NCBI GenBank assembly: GCA_039029455.1 | Contig: JBCCGE010000152.1 | Location: 1 to 5,232 of the forward strand | From: JBCCGE01 sp039029455 | GTDB taxonomy: Bacteria; Pseudomonadota; Gammaproteobacteria; Arenicellales; Poriferihabitantaceae | Direction: 5' to 3' | Length of the DNA stretch: 5,232 nucleotides | In this document: positions 1 through 4,945 of the stretch, piece by piece | How the letters are laid out: the number at the start of each line of letters is the position of its first letter | How positions within the stretch are numbered: the stretch's first letter is position 1 | Translations under genes and position numbers: made by a program | Notes under the pieces: model-generated | Database searches by the model: none | What the model was told of the DNA's origin: nothing | What the model saw: the letters and a program-made list of their open reading frames with translations, nothing else

Positions 1-106
1 CAATGGATTCGACCTCAAGTCCAGCCAGTGTCAACTTGTCGGCGAGCTCACGGGTAGTCAGTGATGGATTGACAAATTCTCGCAGCCAGTTTTCGCTGAT
101 TAACAT
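1..106 (-). CDS. pheT: Phenylalanine-tRNA ligase beta subunit, N-terminal fragment (cut by window edge)
   Basis: Only the first 35 codons are present, starting at ATG 106 and running off the left edge. The translation begins MLISENWLREFVNP and continues through LAGLEVESI. It aligns without gaps to the E. coli PheT start (MKFSELWLREWVNP...AGLEV), which fixes both identity and start. PheT is the large subunit of the alpha2-beta2 phenylalanyl-tRNA synthetase in the cytoplasm. It carries the editing and tRNA-binding domains, none of which lie in this fragment. It follows pheS by 25 nt, so the two are almost certainly cotranscribed. The only Shine-Dalgarno-like bases are TAGG, ending 2 nt before the ATG. 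That is very close, so translation may depend on coupling to pheS. No promoter is seen in the short spacer. Confidence 0.95.
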   Translation of the reverse strand, partial: MLISENWLREFVNPSLTTRELADKLTLAGLEVESI

Positions 107-131
107 AACCTATTGTATTTTATGAATTTAT

Positions 132-1148
132 TCACTGAAACTGACGAAGAAAGCCGAGATCGTTCTCAAAATACAGCCGTAGGTCATTGACCCCATACCG
201 CAACATTGAGAGTCGTTCTACACCCAGACCAAACGCATATCCGGAATATACGGTCGAGTCGATTTCACCATGACGAAATACTTCCGGATGCACCATTCCA
301 GAACCGAGAACTTCGAGCCAGCCGGTCTGTTTGCAAATTCGGCAACCGCCGCCTTCACAAAACACGCAGGCAATATCCACTTCCGCAGAAGGCTCGGTAA
401 ACGGGAAATATGAAGGCCTGAATCGGACTCCGAGGTCGGACTCAAAAAACTCCTGCAGAAAAAAAGTCAGAATGCCTTTGAGGTCCGCAAACGTAATGTC
501 CGTATCGATGGCCAAACCCTCGAGCTGATGAAACATCGGTGTGTGGGTGACGTCGGAGTCGCATCGATAGACCCTGCCAGGCGCAATAACCCGGATCGGT
601 GGATCGTTCGCATGCATATATCGAATCTGCATTGGAGAGGTGTGTGTGCGCAGGACAGTGTTACTGTCAACGTAAAACGTGTCGTGCATCGCGCGTGCCG
701 GATGATTGGCCGGAATGTTCAGAGCCTCAAAATTGTAGTAATCGTGCTCAATTTCAGGGCCGGTTGCCACATCAAATCCAAGCCGATCGAAAATCGCAAT
801 CATCCGATCCATCGTCTGAGTGATCGGGTGCAGGCCACCAACAGACTGCGCGCGACCGGGTTGGGTTACATCGATCTTTTCCTTTAGCAAGCGCTCCTCA
901 ACAGCTTCAATTTTAAGCACCTGATAACGAGTCTCGATGAGCTCCTGAATCGCATTTTTGAGCACATTGACGTCCTGACCGAAAGACTTGCGCTGTTCAG
1001 GGGGGAGTGCGCCGATCGACTTCAGTTGCTCAGTGATGGCACCTTTTTTACCAAGGTAAAGCACTCTAAGCTCTTCAAGCTGCTCGACTGAAGAGGTATC
1101 AGCAATTGACGTCTCCGCCGTCTGTTTCAATTGATCAAGTGATTGCAT
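132..1148 (-). CDS. pheS: Phenylalanine-tRNA ligase alpha subunit
   Basis: This is the catalytic subunit of PheRS, which charges tRNA-Phe with phenylalanine in the cytoplasm as an alpha2-beta2 complex with PheT. From ATG 1148 the protein has 338 aa; E. coli PheS has 327. Residues 1-85 are the N-terminal helical arm (LYLGKKGAIT at about 31-40). The class II catalytic core follows, with motif 2 GRVYR at 191-195, HTPMFHQLEG at 202-211, the phenylalanine pocket FRPSYFPFTEPS at 243-254 and motif 3 GLGVERLSMLRYG at 307-319. Ala305 in YAFG matches the E. coli Ala294 that sets amino-acid specificity. The extra length is partly an insertion with four cysteines (C261, C264, C269, C272), a possible zinc knuckle seen in many bacterial PheS but absent from E. 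coli. An in-frame TTG at 1184 would add 12 residues. I prefer ATG 1148 because its product aligns with the start of E. coli PheS. Neither start has a strong Shine-Dalgarno sequence. Confidence 0.97.
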   Translation of the reverse strand: MQSLDQLKQTAETSIADTSSVEQLEELRVLYLGKKGAITEQLKSIGALPPEQRKSFGQDVNVLKNAIQELIETRYQVLKIEAVEERLLKEKIDVTQPGRAQSVGGLHPITQTMDRMIAIFDRLGFDVATGPEIEHDYYNFEALNIPANHPARAMHDTFYVDSNTVLRTHTSPMQIRYMHANDPPIRVIAPGRVYRCDSDVTHTPMFHQLEGLAIDTDITFADLKGILTFFLQEFFESDLGVRFRPSYFPFTEPSAEVDIACVFCEGGGCRICKQTGWLEVLGSGMVHPEVFRHGEIDSTVYSGYAFGLGVERLSMLRYGVNDLRLYFENDLGFLRQFQ

Positions 1149-1165
1149 CTGGTCTGTTTTTTCGA

Positions 1166-1185
1166 ATTGGCTCCATCGAGCCAAT
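1166..1185 (-). promoter_or_regulatory. Hairpin immediately upstream of pheS
   Basis: On the minus strand ATTGGCTC and GAGCCAAT form a perfect 8-bp stem around the loop GATG, ending 17 nt before the pheS ATG at 1148. A further G-U pair can extend it. The 3' arm contains GGAG, which would be buried, but it lies about 22 nt from the ATG, too far to be the normal Shine-Dalgarno sequence. There is no T-tract, so it is not a terminator. It also covers the alternative TTG start. A role in tuning pheS translation or mRNA stability is inference only. Confidence 0.45.
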
Positions 1186-1230
1186 CTCTAGTCGAAAATT
1201 GTTGCTGTCATCTGAATATTTCGCTTGCGG

Positions 1231-1264
1231 AAAAAAAAAGGGAAAGGTCACCCTCCCCCTTTTT
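1231..1264 (-). terminator. Intrinsic terminator or attenuator between rplT and pheS
   Basis: Read on the minus strand, AAAAAGGGGGAGG pairs with CCTTTCCCTTTTT over 13 bp, including two G-U pairs, around a GUGA tetraloop of the stable GNRA class. Four more T follow directly (1234-1231). The two G-U pairs become A-C mismatches on the plus strand, so the structure belongs to leftward transcription. It lies 49 nt after the rplT stop and 82 nt before pheS. In E. coli the same position holds the pheST attenuator with its leader peptide pheM. Here it could be a full terminator ending the infC-rpmI-rplT message, with a separate pheS promoter, or an attenuator that is read through under Phe-tRNA shortage. 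Confidence 0.85.
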
Positions 1265-1291
1265 CAGTTTTATCTGTTATCGATAAAACCG
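1265..1291 (-). promoter_or_regulatory. Hairpin directly abutting the pheS-proximal terminator
   Basis: On the minus strand CGGTTTTATC pairs with GATAAAACTG over 10 bp, with one G-U pair, around a 7-nt loop GATAACA. Its 3' end is immediately next to the terminator stem that begins at 1264, so the two hairpins could stack. A role as a pause hairpin in pheST attenuation is possible. However, it does not overlap the terminator arms, so it is not an obvious antiterminator. Confidence 0.5.
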
Positions 1292-1296
1292 GATCG

Positions 1297-1312
1297 CTCG
1301 TAAAATAACGAG
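1297..1312 (-). other. Small hairpin just after the rplT stop codon
   Basis: On the minus strand CTCGT and ACGAG form a 5-bp stem around loop TATTTT, starting at the first base after the rplT TGA. It is the first of three consecutive hairpins in the rplT-pheS spacer. The stem is short and may be chance, or it may protect the 3' end of the rplT coding RNA. Confidence 0.35.
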
Positions 1313-1672
1313 TCAGGCCGCAAGGGCAGTTTTTGCCTGTTCCGCGAGAGCTGCAAACGCAGCTTTGTCGTTAACAGCCAGCTCAGCAAGAACTTTACGG
1401 TCCAGACTGACCTCTGCTTTGTTTAAACCGTCAATCATTCGGCTGTAGCTCAGTCCATTGACTCGCGCCTCTGCGTTGATACGAACGATCCAAAGCGATC
1501 GGAACTGGCGTTTTCGCTGACGCCTGTCACGGTACGCGTATTGCCCCGCCTTATCGACAGCCTGTTTGGCAACCTTGAAGGTTTTACTGCGAGCACCGCT
1601 GTAGCCTTTGGCCTGCTTCAGAACTTTTTTGTGACGCGCCTTAGCGACTACGCCTCTCTTAACTCGTGGCAT
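1313..1672 (-). CDS. rplT: 50S ribosomal protein L20
   Basis: The 119-aa basic protein starts MPRVKRGVVAKARHKKVLK and contains RDRRQRKRQFRSLWIVRIN and SYSRMIDGL, the family signature. It matches E. coli L20 (118 aa) along its whole length. L20 binds 23S rRNA with its long basic N-terminal tail (about residues 1-60) and is needed for early assembly of the large subunit. In E. coli and in Bacillus it also represses its own operon by binding leader mRNA. Here the presumed target is the leader upstream of rpmI. The start ATG at 1672 has a good Shine-Dalgarno sequence, GGGAGA, 8 nt away. rplT follows rpmI by 17 nt and is surely cotranscribed and probably translationally coupled with it. Confidence 0.98.
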   Translation of the reverse strand: MPRVKRGVVAKARHKKVLKQAKGYSGARSKTFKVAKQAVDKAGQYAYRDRRQRKRQFRSLWIVRINAEARVNGLSYSRMIDGLNKAEVSLDRKVLAELAVNDKAAFAALAEQAKTALAA

Positions 1673-1689
1673 GGTAGTTCTCTCCCGGG

Positions 1690-1887
1690 TTAGCTGTACG
1701 GCAGCATTTGTTTGACAGAAGCCTGATCCGATGAGTGGATCATTGCGGCCGAGCGAAGCTGTCGCTTACGCTTTGTGGACTTTTTCGTCAGGATATGACG
1801 AAGATGAGACTGTGAACGTTTGAATTTTCCGCTCGCAGTCCGCTTGAAGCGCTTCGCAGCACCCCGGTTGGTTTTCAACTTTGGCAT
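1690..1887 (-). CDS. rpmI: 50S ribosomal protein L35
   Basis: This 65-aa, very basic protein starts MPKLKTNRGAAKRFKRT and has LRHILTKKSTKRKRQLR in its centre and LPYS at the end. It is almost colinear with E. coli L35 (MPKIKTVRGAAKRFKKT...LRHILTKKATKRKRHLR...LPYA). It is a structural component of the large ribosomal subunit that packs against 23S rRNA. The start ATG at 1887 has a modest Shine-Dalgarno sequence, TGGA, followed by a run of seven A. A bulged hairpin lies directly upstream at 1905-1937. In E. coli, L20 represses rpmI translation, and rplT is controlled through coupling to it. The leader found here suggests the same arrangement. Confidence 0.98.
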   Translation of the reverse strand: MPKLKTNRGAAKRFKRTASGKFKRSQSHLRHILTKKSTKRKRQLRSAAMIHSSDQASVKQMLPYS

Positions 1888-1904
1888 GTTTTTTTCCAGT
1901 ATTT

Positions 1905-1937
1905 AATATCGCTTTGAAGTGTGCACTTCGCGACATT
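1905..1937 (-). promoter_or_regulatory. Bulged hairpin adjoining the rpmI ribosome binding site
   Basis: On the minus strand the outer arms AATGTCGC and GCGATATT pair over 8 bp with one G-U. The inner arms GAAGT and ACTTC pair over 5 bp around loop GCAC. Three unpaired adenines (1915-1913) bulge between the two helices on the 3' side. The structure ends 17 nt before the rpmI ATG, close to the TGGA Shine-Dalgarno sequence. Helices interrupted by unpaired adenines are the feature L20 recognises in 23S rRNA and in the E. coli operator, so this is the best candidate for a local L20 site. Confidence 0.55.
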
Positions 1938-1994
1938 TCGTTTTCAAAAGGCGATGGTAGTTCTGGATTTGGACTACTTCTCGCTACTGTTTCG

Positions 1995-2062
1995 GCGAAA
2001 CCTGTTGCTTCAGATTCACACCCGTTTTGGCAACACCTTGCAAAGATGTCGCTAAACCTGTT
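1995..2062 (-). repeat. Two near-identical 12-nt motifs in the rpmI leader
   Basis: On the minus strand AACAGGTTTAGC (2062-2051) and AACAGGTTTCGC (2006-1995) differ at one base and start 56 nt apart. The second copy sits at the foot of a small GTTTC/GAAAC stem. Two protein-binding sites per leader would fit the two-site binding of L20 reported for E. coli, but coincidence is possible for a 12-nt pair. Confidence 0.4.
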
Positions 2063-2069
2063 CTGATGG

Positions 2070-2588
2070 CTAAGCGCGCCTGGGCGCCATCACCATCACC
2101 ATTTGCCGGCCTTCCATCGTAGCCGCCTGTTCGACGATCGCGATTTCCGACAAATCTTCTTCCACCCGCTGCAACATTTGCAAACCCAGTTCGCGGTGCG
2201 CCATTTCGCGACCTCTGAACCGCATTGTGACTTTTGCCTTGTTTCCTGCAGACAAAAACCGGGTCAAATTTCGAAGCTTTACATCATAATCGCCGATATC
2301 TGTTCCGGGACGGAACTTTACCTCTTTAACGGTGATTTGCTTTTGCTTCTTTTTTGCCTCCTGCCGTTTCTTGCTGGCGTTGTAGAGAAACTTACCGTAA
2401 TCCATTACGCGACAGACCGGCGGATCAGCGTTCGGAGAAATCTCTACCAGATCAAGACCGGCTTCTTCTGCAGCTGAAAGCGCTTCATTTAAGGACAGAA
2501 TTCCAAGCTGGTCTCCATCGTTACCAATAACGCGGATGGGATCACTCTTGATCTGCTCATTCATCCGCTGCTGTTTTTCTTTAGCTAT
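2070..2588 (-). CDS. infC: Translation initiation factor IF-3, probable AUA start
   Basis: IF3 binds the 30S subunit, checks the start codon and initiator tRNA, and keeps subunits apart. The product is 172 aa from codon 2588; E. coli IF3 has 180. The N-terminal domain runs from MNEQIKSDPIRVIG through VEISPNADPPVCRVMDYGKFLY. A lysine-rich linker (KKRQEAKKKQKQ) follows, and the C-terminal domain contains VKEVKFRPGTDIGDYDVKLRN, MRFRGREMAH and EGRQMVMVMAP. No ATG, GTG or TTG lies where the family starts. I chose ATA 2588 because GAGGT (2601-2597) precedes it by 8 nt and it gives the usual short basic N-terminus. The ATG at 2564 (164 aa) is in frame but has a poor Shine-Dalgarno sequence and aligns with the Ile of E. 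coli RINGEI, inside the protein. A GTG at 2669 would place a terminator-like hairpin inside the gene. A rare start codon suits IF3 autoregulation, as with AUU in E. coli. Confidence 0.95.
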   Translation of the reverse strand: MAKEKQQRMNEQIKSDPIRVIGNDGDQLGILSLNEALSAAEEAGLDLVEISPNADPPVCRVMDYGKFLYNASKKRQEAKKKQKQITVKEVKFRPGTDIGDYDVKLRNLTRFLSAGNKAKVTMRFRGREMAHRELGLQMLQRVEEDLSEIAIVEQAATMEGRQMVMVMAPRRA

Positions 2589-2601
2589 AACCCAATACCT
2601 C
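2588..2601 (-). promoter_or_regulatory. Ribosome binding site that decides the infC start
   Basis: On the minus strand GAGGT (2601-2597) is followed by an 8-nt spacer and then ATA at 2586-2588, in frame with IF3. An ATT triplet also occurs in the spacer (2596-2594), but its frame reaches TAG two codons later, so it cannot start infC. The good Shine-Dalgarno sequence with ideal spacing is the main support for AUA initiation. Confidence 0.55.
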
Positions 2602-2609
2602 GTCAAGTT

Positions 2610-2655
2610 AAACAAAAACTGCCGACCCGCTGATATAAAAACAGCATGTCGGCAG
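2610..2655 (-). terminator. Terminator-like hairpin between thrS and infC
   Basis: On the minus strand CTGCCGAC (2655-2648) and GTCGGCAG (2626-2619) form a perfect 8-bp GC-rich stem. Inside it, GCTG and CAGC form 4 more bp after a small internal loop (AT opposite GG), with a TTTTTATAT loop. The T-tract TTTTTGTTT (2618-2610) follows directly. It sits 95 nt after the thrS stop and 21 nt before the infC start. There is almost no room for a promoter after it, so a full terminator here would silence infC. Partial termination or attenuation, or a leader hairpin of an infC transcript starting upstream, is more likely. The remaining spacer, 2656-2750, shows no convincing promoter by eye. Confidence 0.65.
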
Positions 2656-2750
2656 ACTGTATTCTCCACAATCGACGACCGAATAGCCGGCCACCGGGCA
2701 GCGACCCAATGAGATCACTACATCGCGCGAAAGAACTTCTAAAAAGTACT

Positions 2751-4667
2751 TCAAGAAGTCTGACTGTTTGGGGACCGATCGGACAGAAGTGTCTCCAATT
2801 CAGTCATGGAGATTGCCCCAAGGTCTTCGCCACCCCTCGCGCGCACGGCCACAGTGCTGGTCTCAACCTCCCGATCACCCACAACAAGCAGGTACGGAAT
2901 CTTCTGCAGCGTGTGCTCGCGGATTTTAAAGCCGATTTTTTCGTTTCTCAAGTCAGATTCCACTCTGAAACCTTGTTTTTTCAGTGTTTTTTCAACATCG
3001 GCGGCATATTTTTCCTGTTTATCGGTAATGTTCATCACCACGGCCTGAATCGGCGACAACCAGACCGGGAAACGGCCTTCATGATGCTCGATCAAAATGC
3101 CGACAAAACGTTCAAACGAGCCCAACAGGGCGCGGTGGATCATTACCGGCACACGCTTGCTGCCGTCCTCGGTGACGTAGGCGGCGTCGAGCCGACCGGG
3201 CATCGAAAAATCCACCTGTGCCGTTCCACACTGCCAGATCCGCCCCAGACTGTCCTTCAGTGAAAATTCAATCTTCGGGCCGTAAAAAGCACCCTCACCC
3301 GGCAACTCTTTCCAGGGCAGACCCTTATCATCCAGCGCTTTCGCCAGCGCAGCTTCTGCCCGATCCCAGTCATCATCACTGCCGACGCGATTCTCAGGGC
3401 GAGTGGAAAGGCGGTAGACCACTTCGGTAAATCCCAGATCGTTATAAACATCGTGCAGAAAATCGATGAAGTCCGCGACCTCGTCCTGAATCTGATCTTC
3501 TGTGCAAAAGATGTGTCCGTCGTCCTGAACAAATCCGCGAACCCGCATCAGGCCGTGCAGAGCGCCTGACATTTCGTTTCTGTGGCAGGAGCCGAATTCA
3601 CTGTAACGCAAAGGAAGGTCACGGTAGCTCTTAAGACCCTGATTGAATACCTGCACATGGCAGGGACAGTTCATCGGTTTAAGAGCGAAATCACGACCCT
3701 CGGACTGAACCGCAAACATATCATCGCCGAACTTGTCTGCATGTCCCGATTTTTCCCACAACGTAAAGTCCACGACCTGTGGTGTTTTGAGTTCCCGGTA
3801 ACCCCTGATCTGTTGCTCCTTGCGCATGTACTGTTCCAGAATCTGATAAAGCGTCCAGCCTTTTGGATGCCAGAACACCATTCCGGGTGCCTCCTCCTGC
3901 ATGTGAAAGAGATTGAGCTGCTTGCCGAGCTTTCTATGATCCCGCTTTTCGGCTTCTTCGAGCAGCCGAAGATACGCTTTCAGCTGCTTTTTGTCAGGCC
4001 ACGCTGTTCCGTAAATCCGCTGCAGCATCTGGTTATTGTTGTCACCGCGCCAATAGGCACCGGAAACACGCATCAATTTAAAATAGTGACAAAACCCCAT
4101 ATGGGGAACATGTGGTCCCCGACACATGTCGATGTATTCTTCATGATGATACAAACCCGGACGGTCGGTTTTTTCGATGTCGTCATCAAGAATTTCAAGC
4201 TTGTACGGCTCACCTCTCTGACGGAACGTGTCATACGCCTCTTCCCATGAGACCGCCTTCTTGATCACCGGATAGTTGGTTTTTGCAAGCTCCATCATCC
4301 GTTTCTCAAGGGCTGCGATGTCGTCGTCTGTAATCCGGTGATCGAGATCCACGTCATAGTAAAAGCCGTTTTCGATCACCGGCCCAATGGCCATTTTGCT
4401 ATCCGGCCACAGCTGTTTGATGGCGTGTCCCAGCAGATGGGCGCAGGAATGACGAATAATATCGAGGCCTTCAGGATCCTTGCTGGTATACAACACAACC
4501 GAGCTGTCTTCTGACACAACGTCGGACGCATCTGCAGGAATCCCGTTGACCGCACCGGCAATGGTTGCTTTCGCAAGGCCCGGACCGATATCGGACGCGA
4601 TCTCAGCAATAGACACAGGATTATCGAAAGATTTGACGGACCCGTCAGGCAGTGTGATTTCAGGCAT
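2751..4667 (-). CDS. thrS: Threonine-tRNA ligase
   Basis: This class II synthetase charges tRNA-Thr in the cytoplasm and removes mischarged serine. The 638-aa product compares with 642 in E. coli. Residues 1-61 form the TGS domain. The editing domain carries H73-x3-H77 (HSCAH) and C182-x3-H186 (CRGPH), at the same numbers as in E. coli. The catalytic core has the zinc ligands C334 (MNCPCH), H385 (DDGHIF) and H511 (MIHRALLGSFER), again with E. coli numbering. Motif 2 is SEFGSCHRNEMSGALHGLMR and the motif 3 Arg is R520. Residues from about 540 form the anticodon-binding domain. ATG 4667 fits the family start MPxITLPDGS. There is no clear Shine-Dalgarno sequence in the preceding 14 nt. The nearest G-rich run, GGGGG, is buried in the leader hairpin at 4682-4702. 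This fits translational control by ThrRS itself, as in E. coli. It is the first gene of the cluster, 81 nt before the infC region's GTG and 162 nt before the preferred infC start. Confidence 0.98.
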   Translation of the reverse strand: MPEITLPDGSVKSFDNPVSIAEIASDIGPGLAKATIAGAVNGIPADASDVVSEDSSVVLYTSKDPEGLDIIRHSCAHLLGHAIKQLWPDSKMAIGPVIENGFYYDVDLDHRITDDDIAALEKRMMELAKTNYPVIKKAVSWEEAYDTFRQRGEPYKLEILDDDIEKTDRPGLYHHEEYIDMCRGPHVPHMGFCHYFKLMRVSGAYWRGDNNNQMLQRIYGTAWPDKKQLKAYLRLLEEAEKRDHRKLGKQLNLFHMQEEAPGMVFWHPKGWTLYQILEQYMRKEQQIRGYRELKTPQVVDFTLWEKSGHADKFGDDMFAVQSEGRDFALKPMNCPCHVQVFNQGLKSYRDLPLRYSEFGSCHRNEMSGALHGLMRVRGFVQDDGHIFCTEDQIQDEVADFIDFLHDVYNDLGFTEVVYRLSTRPENRVGSDDDWDRAEAALAKALDDKGLPWKELPGEGAFYGPKIEFSLKDSLGRIWQCGTAQVDFSMPGRLDAAYVTEDGSKRVPVMIHRALLGSFERFVGILIEHHEGRFPVWLSPIQAVVMNITDKQEKYAADVEKTLKKQGFRVESDLRNEKIGFKIREHTLQKIPYLLVVGDREVETSTVAVRARGGEDLGAISMTELETLLSDRSPNSQTS

Positions 4668-4681
4668 TTTGAAGTTCAGTG

Positions 4682-4702
4682 GCGCCCCCTACGAAAGGGC
4701 GC
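4682..4702 (-). promoter_or_regulatory. thrS leader hairpin with a tRNA-Thr-like anticodon loop (candidate ThrRS operator)
   Basis: On the minus strand GCGCCCT (4702-4696) pairs with GGGGCGC (4688-4682) over 7 bp, the closing pair being U-G. This leaves the 7-nt loop UUCGUAG. Read as an anticodon loop, it has U at position 33, CGU at 34-36 and A at 37, exactly the layout of tRNA-Thr(CGU). In E. coli, ThrRS binds an anticodon-arm mimic with CGU just upstream of its ribosome binding site and blocks translation. This hairpin ends 14 nt before the thrS ATG, the corresponding place. There is no T-tract, which argues against a terminator. Confidence 0.8.
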
Positions 4703-4719
4703 ATGTTGTTTGATGTTCG

Positions 4720-4739
4720 TTCGCACGTCAGTGTGCGAA
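4720..4739 (-). promoter_or_regulatory. Second hairpin of the thrS leader
   Basis: On the minus strand TTCGCAC and GTGCGAA form a perfect 7-bp stem around loop ACTGAC. A 17-nt A/C-rich stretch with no evident pairing (4719-4703) joins it to the anticodon-like hairpin. The order stem-loop, single-stranded linker, anticodon-like stem-loop, start region matches domains 4, 3, 2 and 1 of the E. coli thrS operator. The loop itself does not resemble an anticodon loop. No T-tract follows. Confidence 0.6.
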
Positions 4740-4945
4740 TCTGGTAAGTAAGCGGAGTGTACCGTTTTTTCTGTTCAAATTGGGATTTGCGATCCAGTCA
4801 CCCAATATCAGCCAGACTATCCGGTCTGAATTTAGGGCGAAACGCGTATCAGAAATACAGTCGCTTCCACGATCTGTGCGGATGCGAGGTCGTACCTTCC
4901 TGAATCACGCACAAACACGTCATGGATGCGCCTGCAAAGTCAGGT
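4740..4945 (-). other. Upstream part of the thrS leader or promoter region, nothing firmly identified
   Basis: This 206-nt stretch lies between the stop of the upstream gene and the thrS leader hairpins. A TACACT hexamer at 4761-4756 (minus strand) could be a -10 element, but no good -35 sits 16-18 nt before it; TTGAAC at 4778-4773 is only 11 nt away. I see no tRNA cloverleaf, no clear terminator for the upstream gene and no convincing ORF. The thrS promoter probably lies here but cannot be placed. Confidence 0.4.

Larger units (their letters stand above)
1888..2069 (-). promoter_or_regulatory. Structured infC-rpmI spacer, candidate L20 autoregulatory operator
   Basis: This 182-nt stretch between the infC stop and rpmI has no ORF worth calling. 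It is long for a spacer inside a ribosomal operon. It contains a bulged hairpin next to the rpmI ribosome binding site, a distant 7-nt complement of that hairpin's 5' arm (GCGACAT at 2046-2052 against ATGTCGC at 1930-1936), and a repeated 12-nt motif. In E. coli the equivalent RNA folds into a long-range pseudoknot and a second stem with unpaired adenines, both bound by L20 to block rpmI translation. The assignment here rests on position and pairing, not on sequence identity with the E. coli operator, which I could not check. Confidence 0.6.

Noticed and set aside
1110..1173. A 13-codon minus-strand frame from an ATG in the loop of the pheS-proximal hairpin (MEPIRKNRPDAIT)
   Set aside because: It has no Phe codons and no Shine-Dalgarno sequence, and overlaps the pheS start out of frame. 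Nothing supports translation.
1881..2066. Plus-strand 61-codon open frame over the infC-rpmI spacer
   Set aside because: It starts inside antisense rpmI, has no ribosome binding site or family likeness, and covers a region better explained as leader RNA.
2088..2102. Plus-strand CAT/CAC repeat resembling a His-tag coding sequence
   Set aside because: It is the antisense of the IF3 C-terminal strand MVMVMA (alternating GTG and ATG codons), which matches the conserved MIMVLAP of E. coli IF3. It is neither a tag nor a vector remnant.
2735..2759. Weak AT-rich inverted repeat ACTTCT/AGAAGT around the thrS stop codon
   Set aside because: It has only 6 bp with a 13-nt loop, low GC and no proper T-tract after it. 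It overlaps coding sequence, so it is unlikely to be a terminator.
4756..4778. TTGAAC and TACACT as a thrS promoter
   Set aside because: The spacing is 11 nt instead of 16-18, so they cannot act together as a sigma-70 promoter. TACACT alone is too weak to call.
4848..4922. Short minus-strand ORF of 24 codons (starting MTCLCVIQEGTTS) with an AGG at suitable spacing, as a possible thrS leader peptide
   Set aside because: It has only two adjacent Thr codons, no following terminator and no known family. It is compatible with chance. The thrS leader shows operator-like rather than attenuator-like structure.
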